This document shows, piece after piece, positions 1 through 6,561 of a stretch of DNA of 8,198 bases. The notes beneath the pieces were generated by a model. The model did no database searches, had not been told where the DNA came from, and saw only the letters and a list, made by a program, of their open reading frames with translations. The translations under genes and the position numbers were made by a program. Within the stretch, counting starts at the first letter, position 1. Each line of letters starts with the position of its first letter. This DNA is from Acidobacteriota bacterium (lineage in GTDB: Bacteria; Acidobacteriota; Aminicenantia; UBA2199), in NCBI GenBank assembly GCA_021817755.1, contig JAKAGC010000143.1, forward strand, positions 1 through 8,198, written 5' to 3'.

Positions 1-1091
1 TCCCAATAACTAATTTTGTTTAAACCCCCGACAGCTGTCCCCACCCAAATTATTCCCGTTCGGTCTTCATATAACGAAAAAATTGAGTTATCACTTATTG
101 AATTTTTTTTTTTTATATCACGTTTAAAAATTTCAAATTTTCCTGTGATCGGATCAAAAAGGTTGAGACCTCCTTCACCTGTCCCCACCCACAAATTACC
201 TTTGCGATCCCAAAGAAGAGAATATATTATATCACTGGATAAACTCCATGGATTAGAAAAAGAATGGGTATATCGCTTTATTTTCTTTTGGATTGGGTCC
301 AGGCATAACAAACCTTTGCCTTCGGTTCCGATCCATATATTTCCATACGGCCCCTCAGCCATAGATGATATCCTTACCTGGTTGAATGAATTATTTTTAT
401 CAGGATCATATCCCCAATGGGTAAAAGATTTCCGTTGGGGATCAAAGCAATCAATCTCACCTGAACCTGTTCCAATCCAGATATTTCCCTGAGAATCCTC
501 CATTAGCGAAATAATCTCATTATTTGAGAGAGAGTCAAGTTTACCAGGATTATTAAAATAACGAGTAAAAAAAAGATTAGCCGGATTTAAATAATTCAAT
601 CCATTAGAAGTTCCAACCCAGATCATCCCATTGTGATCCACGATTAGTGCATTAATAAAATTATCGCTTAATGAATTTTTATTAGAAATATCTGCTTTAA
701 ATTGAGCGATTTTAAATGTATCAAGATCTATTCGATTAAGTCCCCCAGTAGTTGTTCCAACCCAAAGATATCCTGATTTATCCTCAACAACTCTGCTAAT
801 AAGATTATCAGATAATGAATATTCTTTTTTTCTATCTTTTTTGATTACCAGGAAATTATAGCCATCATACCGGTTCAATCCATCTTGGGTTCCAACCCAT
901 AAAAATCCTTCTCTATTCTGAAGGATACAAGTTACAGTGCTCTGAGAAAGCCCCTCTTTAAAAGTAAGAGAATCAAATGCAATATTATCGAATTTTTCCA
1001 GGGCAAACGAAGGAGACACCATCCCCCCTATCATTAACCAGAATAGGGCCAACCAGGCAGATAACCTGAAAACCCGATCGCATATTGACAT
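1..1091 (-). CDS. Two-component-regulator propeller sensor protein, N-terminal part (runs off left edge)
   Basis: The 5' part of a gene, 363 codons, open at the left edge with no stop in the window. Residues 1-30 look like a signal peptide or signal anchor: R6 and R9, a hydrophobic core (LSAWLALFWLMIGG), then an SFA cleavage-like site near residue 30. Seven propeller repeats follow, each centred on a [FLI]W[VI]GT..GGLN..D core, at about residues 64, 109, 157, 204, 251, 300 and 348, spaced 45-49 residues. This is the Reg_prop pattern of periplasmic sensor domains. In known families about 14 repeats are followed by a Y_Y_Y domain, a membrane helix and a histidine kinase or other output module. 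The output is outside the window, so its type is unknown. The start is the first ATG after an in-frame stop, which is itself the stop of the preceding gene. No strong ribosome site is visible, so translational coupling is plausible. Ligand unknown. Confidence 0.88.
   Translation of the reverse strand, partial: MSICDRVFRLSAWLALFWLMIGGMVSPSFALEKFDNIAFDSLTFKEGLSQSTVTCILQNREGFLWVGTQDGLNRYDGYNFLVIKKDRKKEYSLSDNLISRVVEDKSGYLWVGTTTGGLNRIDLDTFKIAQFKADISNKNSLSDNFINALIVDHNGMIWVGTSNGLNYLNPANLFFTRYFNNPGKLDSLSNNEIISLMEDSQGNIWIGTGSGEIDCFDPQRKSFTHWGYDPDKNNSFNQVRISSMAEGPYGNIWIGTEGKGLLCLDPIQKKIKRYTHSFSNPWSLSSDIIYSLLWDRKGNLWVGTGEGGLNLFDPITGKFEIFKRDIKKKNSISDNSIFSLYEDRTGIIWVGTAVGGLNKISYW
12..902 (-). repeat. Seven tandem propeller-blade repeats within the sensor gene
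   Basis: The coding sequence contains seven degenerate repeats of about 135-147 bp. They are recognisable on the plus strand as recurring GTTCCAACCCA-like stretches, which encode the reverse-strand TGGGTTGGAAC core (WVGT). They correspond to beta-propeller blades rather than to a mobile or satellite repeat, and the copies have diverged at the DNA level. Confidence 0.75.
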
Positions 1092-1103
1092 ACAACTATA
1101 GGA

Positions 1104-1460
1104 TTATTGTTCCTTTACCGTATTGCATTTGTTATATATAGATTTAAATAAATGCAGTCCTCCGACTGCGGCTAAATAAAAGGCTACTATTAAAATATAC
1201 CAGAGAGAATTCTCTAAACCTGAAAAAAGCACAATTAGAAAAGGAATAATTATAATTATTCCCAAATAGATAAAATAAATAATGGGTTTATTTTTTTCAA
1301 TAAATAAAATTTCCGAACTCCATCCCATTGCAGCGAAAAATACAAGAGATGCATGAACGCAATAAGCTGCCTCAAATGAAGGAGTATATAGGGATATATA
1401 GACGAGGAGAGAGAACAAGCCTATAATAACAGGGAATGAATAATGCCATTTTCTTTTCAT
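1104..1460 (-). CDS. Small four-helix integral membrane protein, function unknown
   Basis: A 118-residue protein that I do not recognise. It starts MKRKWHYSFP, a basic N-terminus, and has four probable membrane helices at about residues 8-25, 31-53, 59-80 (very Ile-rich) and 86-104. It ends in a short polar tail. No catalytic or metal-binding motif stands out. The reading frame extends upstream to a TTG at 1499, but that TTG is the first part of a TTGACT -35 box, and the -10 box also lies inside the extension. The ATG at 1460 is therefore the likely start. The probable transcription start is at or within a few bases of this ATG, so the mRNA would be leaderless or nearly so. The stop lies 12 bp upstream of the propeller sensor gene and in the same frame, so the two are probably co-transcribed. 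A partner role for the sensor is only a guess from position. Confidence 0.7.
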   Translation of the reverse strand: MKRKWHYSFPVIIGLFSLLVYISLYTPSFEAAYCVHASLVFFAAMGWSSEILFIEKNKPIIYFIYLGIIIIIPFLIVLFSGLENSLWYILIVAFYLAAVGGLHLFKSIYNKCNTVKEQ

Positions 1461-1470
1461 GTGAGAATTA

Positions 1471-1499
1471 ATTATAAAGGTTATGATAGTTTTAGTCAA
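1471..1499 (-). promoter_or_regulatory. Near-consensus sigma70 promoter of the membrane protein/propeller unit
   Basis: On the minus strand TTGACT (1499-1494) is followed after exactly 17 bp by TATAAT (1476-1471). The expected start point falls at about 1464-1460, directly at the ATG at 1460. This leaves no room for a ribosome-binding site. It also rules out the in-frame TTG at 1499 as a translation start from this promoter. Confidence 0.72.
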
Positions 1500-1545
1500 T
1501 CCCTATTATATTACAACTCTCCCGAAGCAATAAAATATATTTTTG

Positions 1546-1583
1546 ATTATCCCGCGCTCCATATTTTGGAGACACGGGATAAT
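1546..1583 (-). terminator. Strong stem-loop after the beta-oxidation operon, possible terminator
   Basis: The outer arms ATTATCCCG and CGGGATAAT form a perfect 9-bp inverted repeat. Inside it lie a G-U and a G-C pair, a single-base bulge, then CTCC/GGAG around a 7-base loop. It sits about 75 bp past the thiolase stop and about 45 bp before the next promoter, which is the right place for the end of the operon transcript. The base after the stem on the minus strand is C, followed by an A/T-rich stretch rather than a clean T-run. Intrinsic termination is therefore uncertain, and it may instead be a 3'-end-protecting or Rho-related structure. Confidence 0.45.
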
Positions 1584-1656
1584 ATTAAATTATATTCTCA
1601 TTTTAATTCAGCCGCTAAAGGATCTGATATTGTTTTATCATATTAAATTTAATACT

Positions 1657-2898
1657 TTAGCCGCGATGATAGACAATTGAAACAAGTGTTTTATCATCAC
1701 CACCCATATTCACTGATAAAGCATAACTACGATCTTTTGGAATCTGAATTTGTGCCGCCCCGGCATTCCCTGTTAATTGCTCCCAAACAGTCACCGCCTG
1801 GTGAACACCGGTTGCCCCTGTAGGGTGTCCCCAACCGATTAACCCTCCGGTGGTATTAAAAGGAATTTTGCCATCCCTGGCTGTATTCCCGGCAAGGATA
1901 AAATCAGGTCCCTCACCCGGTTTAGCAAATCCAATGGCTTCTGTTGCCATTACTCCTGCAATGGTAAAACAGTCATGGGTTTCTACCGTAGCTAATTCAT
2001 TAATAGAAATACCTGCAATTTCCAGGGCATATTTAACTGCTAAATTAGTTGTTTTTAATGCTGTTATTTCTGGAGGTTGTTTTGTAATATCATCCTGAAT
2101 ATGGGTAAATCCCATAATCTCAACGGTTTCATTTGAAGGAATTCCGATCTTTTTTAATCCCTCTTCAGATACGATAGCAATCGCAGATGCACCATCAGAA
2201 ACTTTTGAACAATCGAATACATTCAAATGATCCACAAAAGAATTGGGTGTTGGCTCCATCATTCCTTGGGCTTCTAGATCCTTTACAGTGTTATTATATT
2301 CCTGGGCAGTAGGACACAATCTGGCATTTTCAACCGCATTCCGATACCAGCGAGCCATTGCTTTTCGGGTTCTTTCCCTGCCATATTTCTCAAAATAAGC
2401 GCCGGCTCTATCACTGAATTTTCCAGGGAAGAAATATGCATGCCCAGATTTCCGTTCCATGAACCATCCTGCTCCAGCCAGTATATCCGCTCCATAAATT
2501 GCTTTTACGGTATTCTGAACTTCGAATCCTACAGCCAGTACGACATCCGCAGTCTCTGCCAAAATAGATTTAATCCCTGCCATTAAAGCAAGTCCACCTG
2601 ATGCACAAGCGCCTTCTACTGCGATCCCAGGTTTATATCTCAACCCTTCATCGATCATAGGGAAAAAAGCTCCGAGGTTTGCCTGCTTATTGAACCGGGA
2701 AGCCATAAAATTGCCAATTACACAATCATCAACATTCTGCGCTCCACCAATCTTCTTAAGTGTAGCCTGTCCTGCTTCTTTTATATAATGTTCCAGTCCC
2801 GGACGTGGTTTTTTGGGATTGAATTCTTTTCTTCCTGTTCCCATTGAAATAGTATTATAACCGGCAACCATATATACTTTTCTTCTAAGTTTTTTCAT
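1657..2898 (-). CDS. Thiolase family protein, SCP-x type (3-ketoacyl-CoA thiolase / acetyl-CoA acyltransferase)
   Basis: A 413-residue cytoplasmic thiolase. Its likely role is the last step of the operon's pathway, CoA-dependent cleavage of 3-ketoacyl-CoA to acetyl-CoA and a shortened acyl-CoA; the reverse condensation is also possible. The nucleophilic cysteine is C98 in GACASGG. DGASA (235-239) is present. H308-D-C310-F replaces the NEAF block of classical thiolases, and GWGHPTGATG carries H358. The usual C-terminal CxG is absent; the equivalent region reads NMGG. This combination marks the SCP-x/SCP2 branch, where the HDCF cysteine is thought to take over the CxG role. Length is normal and no SCP2 sterol-carrier domain is fused. 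The start is supported by AGAGGTGA at 2910-2903, 4 bp before the ATG. It is the last gene of the operon, 20 bp after the dehydrogenase. Chain length and exact substrate cannot be read from sequence. Confidence 0.9.
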   Translation of the reverse strand: MKKLRRKVYMVAGYNTISMGTGRKEFNPKKPRPGLEHYIKEAGQATLKKIGGAQNVDDCVIGNFMASRFNKQANLGAFFPMIDEGLRYKPGIAVEGACASGGLALMAGIKSILAETADVVLAVGFEVQNTVKAIYGADILAGAGWFMERKSGHAYFFPGKFSDRAGAYFEKYGRERTRKAMARWYRNAVENARLCPTAQEYNNTVKDLEAQGMMEPTPNSFVDHLNVFDCSKVSDGASAIAIVSEEGLKKIGIPSNETVEIMGFTHIQDDITKQPPEITALKTTNLAVKYALEIAGISINELATVETHDCFTIAGVMATEAIGFAKPGEGPDFILAGNTARDGKIPFNTTGGLIGWGHPTGATGVHQAVTVWEQLTGNAGAAQIQIPKDRSYALSVNMGGDDKTLVSIVYHRG

Positions 2899-2918
2899 TA
2901 TATCACCTCTTTGATGGC

Positions 2919-4256
2919 TTAATCGAAATATGCATTAATAGGACCATAAGCATGATAAAATCCGGTAAGTAAAACAGTGTTCACATCTTCTCCGGTTTTT
3001 GCCACATTATCCGATACTAATTTTTCTGCAATTTGCTTGGAACGAATACCATATCGTATTGCAAGTTCCGATCCCACCGTTTTCATGGTCTTCAATTCTG
3101 TAAAAATTACTTTTAGCTGTTCTTCTTTTTCCGAACTTCCTATTATTGCTTTCCATGACAGAGCCGATTTTGGTAAAGGCCCCAGCTTTTCATCTATATT
3201 AGCCTGAAATTCTGTAATAGGAATATAAGATTTTTTATCTGCATCATAGATACCTACAGGACGGCCTTTTTCATACTTCAAGAATCCATCTTTTTGGGAT
3301 CCGTCAGCGTATTGACCTCCTTTTACACCCATCTTAATAAAACTATCCAGTAAATCACTGTGTAAATCTTCATCTTGTACATGGGGATTCATAACACTCA
3401 TTATATACTGGCAAACATCCAAACCTACATAATCGATCAACTGGAAAATACCCATTGGCCGTATTAAAAAATCCTGACTGATTCTATTGACAGTATATAC
3501 TGCTTCCACAAAAGACATTTCATTTACTAAACGTTGAACTTCAGAAATTCCATATAACGCATCCCTCATAAAATGTCCATTTCCAATAAAACCAGCAAAA
3601 TCATTCGATGGGACAATTTTTTTTCTCAGATTCTTGGCCAAGGCGTTTGCAAACTCAACAATTTCGGGAAGTGTGTTTTTAGCCTGGATTAATTCCACGA
3701 GTTTTTGAACTGCAGGGGGATTATAAAAATGATATCCAATAATCCGTCCGCCTAATTCTGCACTCTCATCCAATTGATGAATAGGAATCGAAGAAGTATT
3801 GGTGAAGAACCAAGGAGATTTCTTATTATTACGGTCTATTTGAGTTAGGATTTTAACTTTCAAAGCAGGATTTTCAATAATTGCTTCAAAGATCAAAGTT
3901 GATTCATATGTGGCTTCCAATACGGTAACAGGGCGGACAATATTCAGAACATCAAATATGTATTGATCAATAATTTCCTCATTTTCAATCAAATCTTCTC
4001 TTTCCTGATATATTTTTCGCAATTGAACAGTCTTTTTTTCTGCAATCTTTCTGACTTGTGTTTTTAAAAATTGCATCAATTCTCCCAACGCCTTATGGGA
4101 AATATCGACTGCATTTAAAACAAATAGACGATCTTTATTTTCAGGTTTTAAACTAAGATCAGCCATTTCTATAGCTGTCAGAAGCAAGATACCGCTTCCC
4201 ATTTTGCCCGCGGCACCGAGCACCGACACATTCTCAAGTCTTTCTGTATAAGTCAT
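2919..4256 (-). CDS. 3-hydroxyacyl-CoA dehydrogenase family protein, enlarged form
   Basis: A 445-residue NAD-dependent dehydrogenase, probably oxidising 3-hydroxyacyl-CoA to 3-ketoacyl-CoA. The Rossmann loop is VLGAAGKMGSG (G14, G17, G20, G22), one residue longer than the usual GAGxMGxG. The catalytic dyad appears as H176 in YHFYNPP and E188 in KLVELI; the 12-residue spacing matches human HADH (H158/E170). S155/S156 and the DFAGFIGN block (219-226) fit the family, and RPMGIFQLIDYVGLD (266-280) matches the C-terminal 3HCDH domain. Stand-alone members are usually about 280-310 residues. This one has extra sequence between the first strand-helix unit and the next strand (about 30-50) and about 115 more residues at the C-terminus, perhaps a second degenerate 3HCDH-like domain. 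The frame continues upstream to a TTG at 4280, but AGGAG at 4267-4263 places the start at the ATG at 4256. It is 38 bp after the hydratase and 20 bp before the thiolase. Confidence 0.85.
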   Translation of the reverse strand: MTYTERLENVSVLGAAGKMGSGILLLTAIEMADLSLKPENKDRLFVLNAVDISHKALGELMQFLKTQVRKIAEKKTVQLRKIYQEREDLIENEEIIDQYIFDVLNIVRPVTVLEATYESTLIFEAIIENPALKVKILTQIDRNNKKSPWFFTNTSSIPIHQLDESAELGGRIIGYHFYNPPAVQKLVELIQAKNTLPEIVEFANALAKNLRKKIVPSNDFAGFIGNGHFMRDALYGISEVQRLVNEMSFVEAVYTVNRISQDFLIRPMGIFQLIDYVGLDVCQYIMSVMNPHVQDEDLHSDLLDSFIKMGVKGGQYADGSQKDGFLKYEKGRPVGIYDADKKSYIPITEFQANIDEKLGPLPKSALSWKAIIGSSEKEEQLKVIFTELKTMKTVGSELAIRYGIRSKQIAEKLVSDNVAKTGEDVNTVLLTGFYHAYGPINAYFD

Positions 4257-4262
4257 TGTTTT

Positions 4263-4267
4263 CTCCT
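4263..4267 (-). promoter_or_regulatory. Shine-Dalgarno site that fixes the dehydrogenase start
   Basis: AGGAG lies 6 bases before the ATG at 4256. Using the in-frame TTG at 4280 would put this site inside the coding sequence (as Gln-Glu codons) and leave the TTG without a comparable ribosome site. The ATG is therefore preferred. Confidence 0.75.
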
Positions 4268-4294
4268 GTATTTTAATCAAACAAAATCTGATTT

Positions 4295-5071
4295 TTACCA
4301 GTTAGGTTCGCGCTTTTCGAGAAATGCATGCATACCTTCCGTGCCTTCATTTCCAAAAGTATCTCCGAATCTTTCTTTTTCAAGTGCGCACCCAATTTCA
4401 AATGTATTTAGCATTCCCTGACGTGCAACGCTTTTTACTCGTTTAACCGCAATTGGTCCACGTGAAGCAATCTTATTGGCCATTTGTATTACTGTTTCCA
4501 TCAATTGCTCAGGTTCGGTTACTTTTTGAACCAATCCCATACGCAATGCTTCATCGGCAGAGATCATATCCCCAGTCATCAAAATATGTAATGCATTCCC
4601 TAATCCAACAATACGGGGGAGCCGTTGAGTCCCCCCATATCCGGGGATTAAACCTAAATTCACTTCCGGTTGCCCGAATTTTGCTTTGGAACTGGCCACT
4701 CGAATATCACAAGCAAGAGCTAATTCACATCCGCCACCCAGTGCAAATCCGTTAATTGCTGCAATTACAGGAATTTCCAGTAATTCCAGCCGACGAAATG
4801 TACTCTGTCCTGTTTTTGAAAACTCTCTTGCCTGTTCAGAATTCATATCTTTCATTTCTGAAATATCGGCACCGGCAACAAACGCTTTTCCTTCACCGGT
4901 AATAACTAGTACTCGAATATTTTCACCGTCTTTTCCGGTAATTATTTCATCCAACAACAAATTCATTTCATGGAAAAATTGTGAATTCAACGCATTTAAT
5001 GCACTCGGACGATCGATTTTGATTATTCCAATTTTCTCTTGTATACTATACTTAAGTATTTCATACGACAT
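4295..5071 (-). CDS. Enoyl-CoA hydratase (crotonase family)
   Basis: A 258-residue crotonase-fold protein of normal length, expected to add water to trans-2-enoyl-CoA to give 3-hydroxyacyl-CoA in the cytoplasm. Both catalytic glutamates are present: E116 in ALGGGCELALACD and E136 in QPEVNLGLIPGYGGTQRL. Their 20-residue spacing matches E144/E164 of rat crotonase. The oxyanion-hole segments are AFVAGADI (63-70) and the GGG at 112-114. The C-terminus ends in the typical FLEKREPNW. With both glutamates intact, a hydratase is more likely than an isomerase or a CoA-ligase-type relative. The start is supported by GGAGGTGA about 4 bp before the ATG. It is the second gene of the operon, 36 bp after the acyl-CoA dehydrogenase. 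The closest functional guess is a short-chain (crotonyl-CoA-like) enzyme, but chain length cannot be proven here. Confidence 0.94.
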   Translation of the reverse strand: MSYEILKYSIQEKIGIIKIDRPSALNALNSQFFHEMNLLLDEIITGKDGENIRVLVITGEGKAFVAGADISEMKDMNSEQAREFSKTGQSTFRRLELLEIPVIAAINGFALGGGCELALACDIRVASSKAKFGQPEVNLGLIPGYGGTQRLPRIVGLGNALHILMTGDMISADEALRMGLVQKVTEPEQLMETVIQMANKIASRGPIAVKRVKSVARQGMLNTFEIGCALEKERFGDTFGNEGTEGMHAFLEKREPNW

Positions 5072-5107
5072 AAATTCACCTCCACATTCATAATTAAAAA
5101 AATCGTA

Positions 5108-6253
5108 TTATTTACTTTTCAATAACCTCGCAGCAATTGTGTTTCGTTGAATTTGGTTCGTACCTTCGTAGATTTGAGTTACTTTCGCATCCCGCATCAT
5201 TTTCTCAACAGGATACTCTTTCATATAACCATAACCTCCAAATATTTGAACCGCATCTGTTGAAACCCTCATTGCAGTGTCGGTTGCAAACAGTTTACAC
5301 ATGGCGGACATTTTTGTCAACTCTTTCTCTCCTGCATCCGACATGCGAGCTGCCTGATAAACCATTAATCTAGCCGCTTCAACCTGGGTAGCCATGTCTG
5401 CCAGGATATGACGTATTGCCTGGAATTTTCCTATCGGATGCCCGAATTGCTCGCGAGTATCAGCATATTGAATTGCTTCTTCAAGGGCTCCTTGGGCTAT
5501 TCCCACTGCTTGAGCACCGATACCGATCCGGCTCCTATCCAAAACTCCCAGGGCTTCATAGAACCCTCGGTTCAATTCACCCAGAATATTACTCTCTGGG
5601 ACTTCACATTCTTCAAAAATAAGTTGATTAGTGACCGAAGATCTTAATCCCATCTTATCTTCTTTTTTTCCCACAGAAAACCCCGGAAAACCTTTCTCAA
5701 CAATAAAAGCCGTATGACCTCGATGCCCTTGGCCCGGCTCTGTTACTGCAATTACCATGATGATATCTGCAATTTCACCACTCGTTATAAATTGCTTTAC
5801 TCCATCCAAAATAAAGGTATTACCTTTTTTCACCGCACGGGTTTTTATTGCACCCGAATCCGAACCCGCTCCGGGTTCAGTTAGTGCAAAAGCGGTCAAT
5901 ATTCTTCCATCTGCTACAGCAGGAAGATATTTCTTTTTTTGCTCTTCCGAGCCATAAAGCAAGATACCTTTTGTAGCAATGGCATTTACAGCATATGTTA
6001 CACCTATGCCCCCATCTCCGCGGGATAATTCTTCAATACCAATGCTGGCCAACATCTGGGAATCAGAGATTCCTCCAAATTCCTCGGGAACCAGGACCCT
6101 GAAAAAATCATTCTGGGCCATCTCCCGGAAAATCTCAGCAGGGAATTCATCGTTTTCATCCAATTGTTTTCGAAGCGGTATTATACGCTTATTTACATAA
6201 TCTGAAAACGAATCCTTCACCATCTGTTCATGTTCCGAAAAAAAATAATTCAT
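5108..6253 (-). CDS. Acyl-CoA dehydrogenase (FAD-dependent, short/medium-chain type)
   Basis: A 381-residue flavoenzyme of normal length, catalysing the first step of beta-oxidation: acyl-CoA to trans-2-enoyl-CoA, with electrons passed to electron-transfer flavoprotein. The N-terminal helical domain is followed by the FAD/substrate segment FALTEPGAGSD (122-132) and FITSGEIADI (155-164). The C-terminal helical domain contains R267-EQFG, QIFGGYGYMKEYP (336-348) and IYEGTNQIQRN (361-371). E363 in the last motif is at the position of the catalytic base of MCAD and butyryl-CoA dehydrogenase (the YEGT glutamate), so it is not an isovaleryl- or long-chain-type enzyme with a relocated base. The start is supported by AAGGAGG 4 bp before the ATG. 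It is the first gene of the four-gene operon, directly behind a promoter. No etfAB genes are in the window, so the electron acceptor must be encoded elsewhere. Confidence 0.95.
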   Translation of the reverse strand: MNYFFSEHEQMVKDSFSDYVNKRIIPLRKQLDENDEFPAEIFREMAQNDFFRVLVPEEFGGISDSQMLASIGIEELSRGDGGIGVTYAVNAIATKGILLYGSEEQKKKYLPAVADGRILTAFALTEPGAGSDSGAIKTRAVKKGNTFILDGVKQFITSGEIADIIMVIAVTEPGQGHRGHTAFIVEKGFPGFSVGKKEDKMGLRSSVTNQLIFEECEVPESNILGELNRGFYEALGVLDRSRIGIGAQAVGIAQGALEEAIQYADTREQFGHPIGKFQAIRHILADMATQVEAARLMVYQAARMSDAGEKELTKMSAMCKLFATDTAMRVSTDAVQIFGGYGYMKEYPVEKMMRDAKVTQIYEGTNQIQRNTIAARLLKSK

Positions 6254-6300
6254 TCGGCCTCCTTACATAGAATAAATGGAAAGTTATATCGTTAGATTTT

Positions 6301-6329
6301 ATTTTAACAAAAAAGAATAAATTATTCAA
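6301..6329 (-). promoter_or_regulatory. Promoter of the beta-oxidation operon
   Basis: On the minus strand TTGAAT (6329-6324) is separated by 17 bp from TAAAAT (6306-6301). An A at 6293 is a suitable start point and would give a leader of about 40 nt containing the AAGGAGG site of the acyl-CoA dehydrogenase. A short palindrome, GAATAA-T-TTATTC (6327-6315), overlaps the -35 box and spacer and could be an operator. Base composition here is very AT-rich, so chance matches are possible. Confidence 0.5.
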
Positions 6330-6471
6330 TTTAAAAATATAGACAGGTGTTTCGTCATTTTTATTTTGAAAATCGATATGATTTCTTTAAATCGTTACCA
6401 TATTCCAATTCTAATCTTTGGAAAAATCCCAATAAATTATTTACCCCTATCCTCTCTTATCTACTTATTTT

Positions 6472-6501
6472 AAAAAAGAGAGAATTTTTTTTACAAAATT
6501 C
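6472..6501 (-). terminator. Weak terminator candidate downstream of the FmdB gene
   Basis: On the minus strand the arms GAATTTT and AAAATTC (6501-6482) form a 7-bp, A/T-dominated hairpin with a 6-base loop. It is followed immediately by TCTCTTTTTT. It lies about 60 bp past the FmdB stop, a sensible place to end the homoserine dehydrogenase-FmdB transcript. The stem is weak, so confidence is limited. Confidence 0.35.
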
Positions 6502-6561
6502 GTCCCTTTTAAAGCTCTATTTCATAAATTACTAAAATCAAATCCTGATTGCTAAATATAA

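Larger units (their letters stand above)
6254..6561. other. 308-bp AT-rich intergenic region between the FmdB and acyl-CoA dehydrogenase genes
   Basis: No convincing gene is seen. A 62-codon plus-strand frame (6347-6535) has a low-complexity F/L/N/S composition and no ribosome site. The region holds the operon promoter near 6301-6329. It also has a small hairpin GATTT-CTTT-AAATC near 6380-6394 and a pair of overlapping stem-loops at 6452-6501. The remainder shows nothing I can name. Confidence 0.6.

Noticed and set aside
16..492. 158-codon plus-strand frame
   Set aside because: It is antisense to the propeller sensor; its repeated VPT/VPI-type segments are the mirror of the WVGT/WIGT blade codons. 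No ribosome site.
1461..1499. N-terminal extension of the small membrane protein from the TTG at 1499
   Set aside because: The extension is made of the -35 box, spacer and -10 box of a promoter, and there is no properly spaced ribosome site before the TTG.
1443..1646. 67-codon plus-strand frame over the promoter and hairpin region
   Set aside because: It has no ribosome site, its composition is unremarkable, and it overlaps a near-consensus minus-strand promoter and a strong palindrome that better explain the DNA.
2283..2495. 70-codon minus-strand frame inside the thiolase gene
   Set aside because: It is out of frame within a gene with clear catalytic motifs; a shadow.
4453..5093. Plus-strand frames opposite the enoyl-CoA hydratase gene
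   Set aside because: The minus strand encodes an intact crotonase with both catalytic glutamates; the plus-strand frames are antisense shadows.
6347..6535. 62-codon plus-strand frame in the intergenic region
   Set aside because: It is rich in F, L, N, S and K as expected from random AT-rich DNA, has no ribosome site, and runs through the stem-loop with the T-tract.
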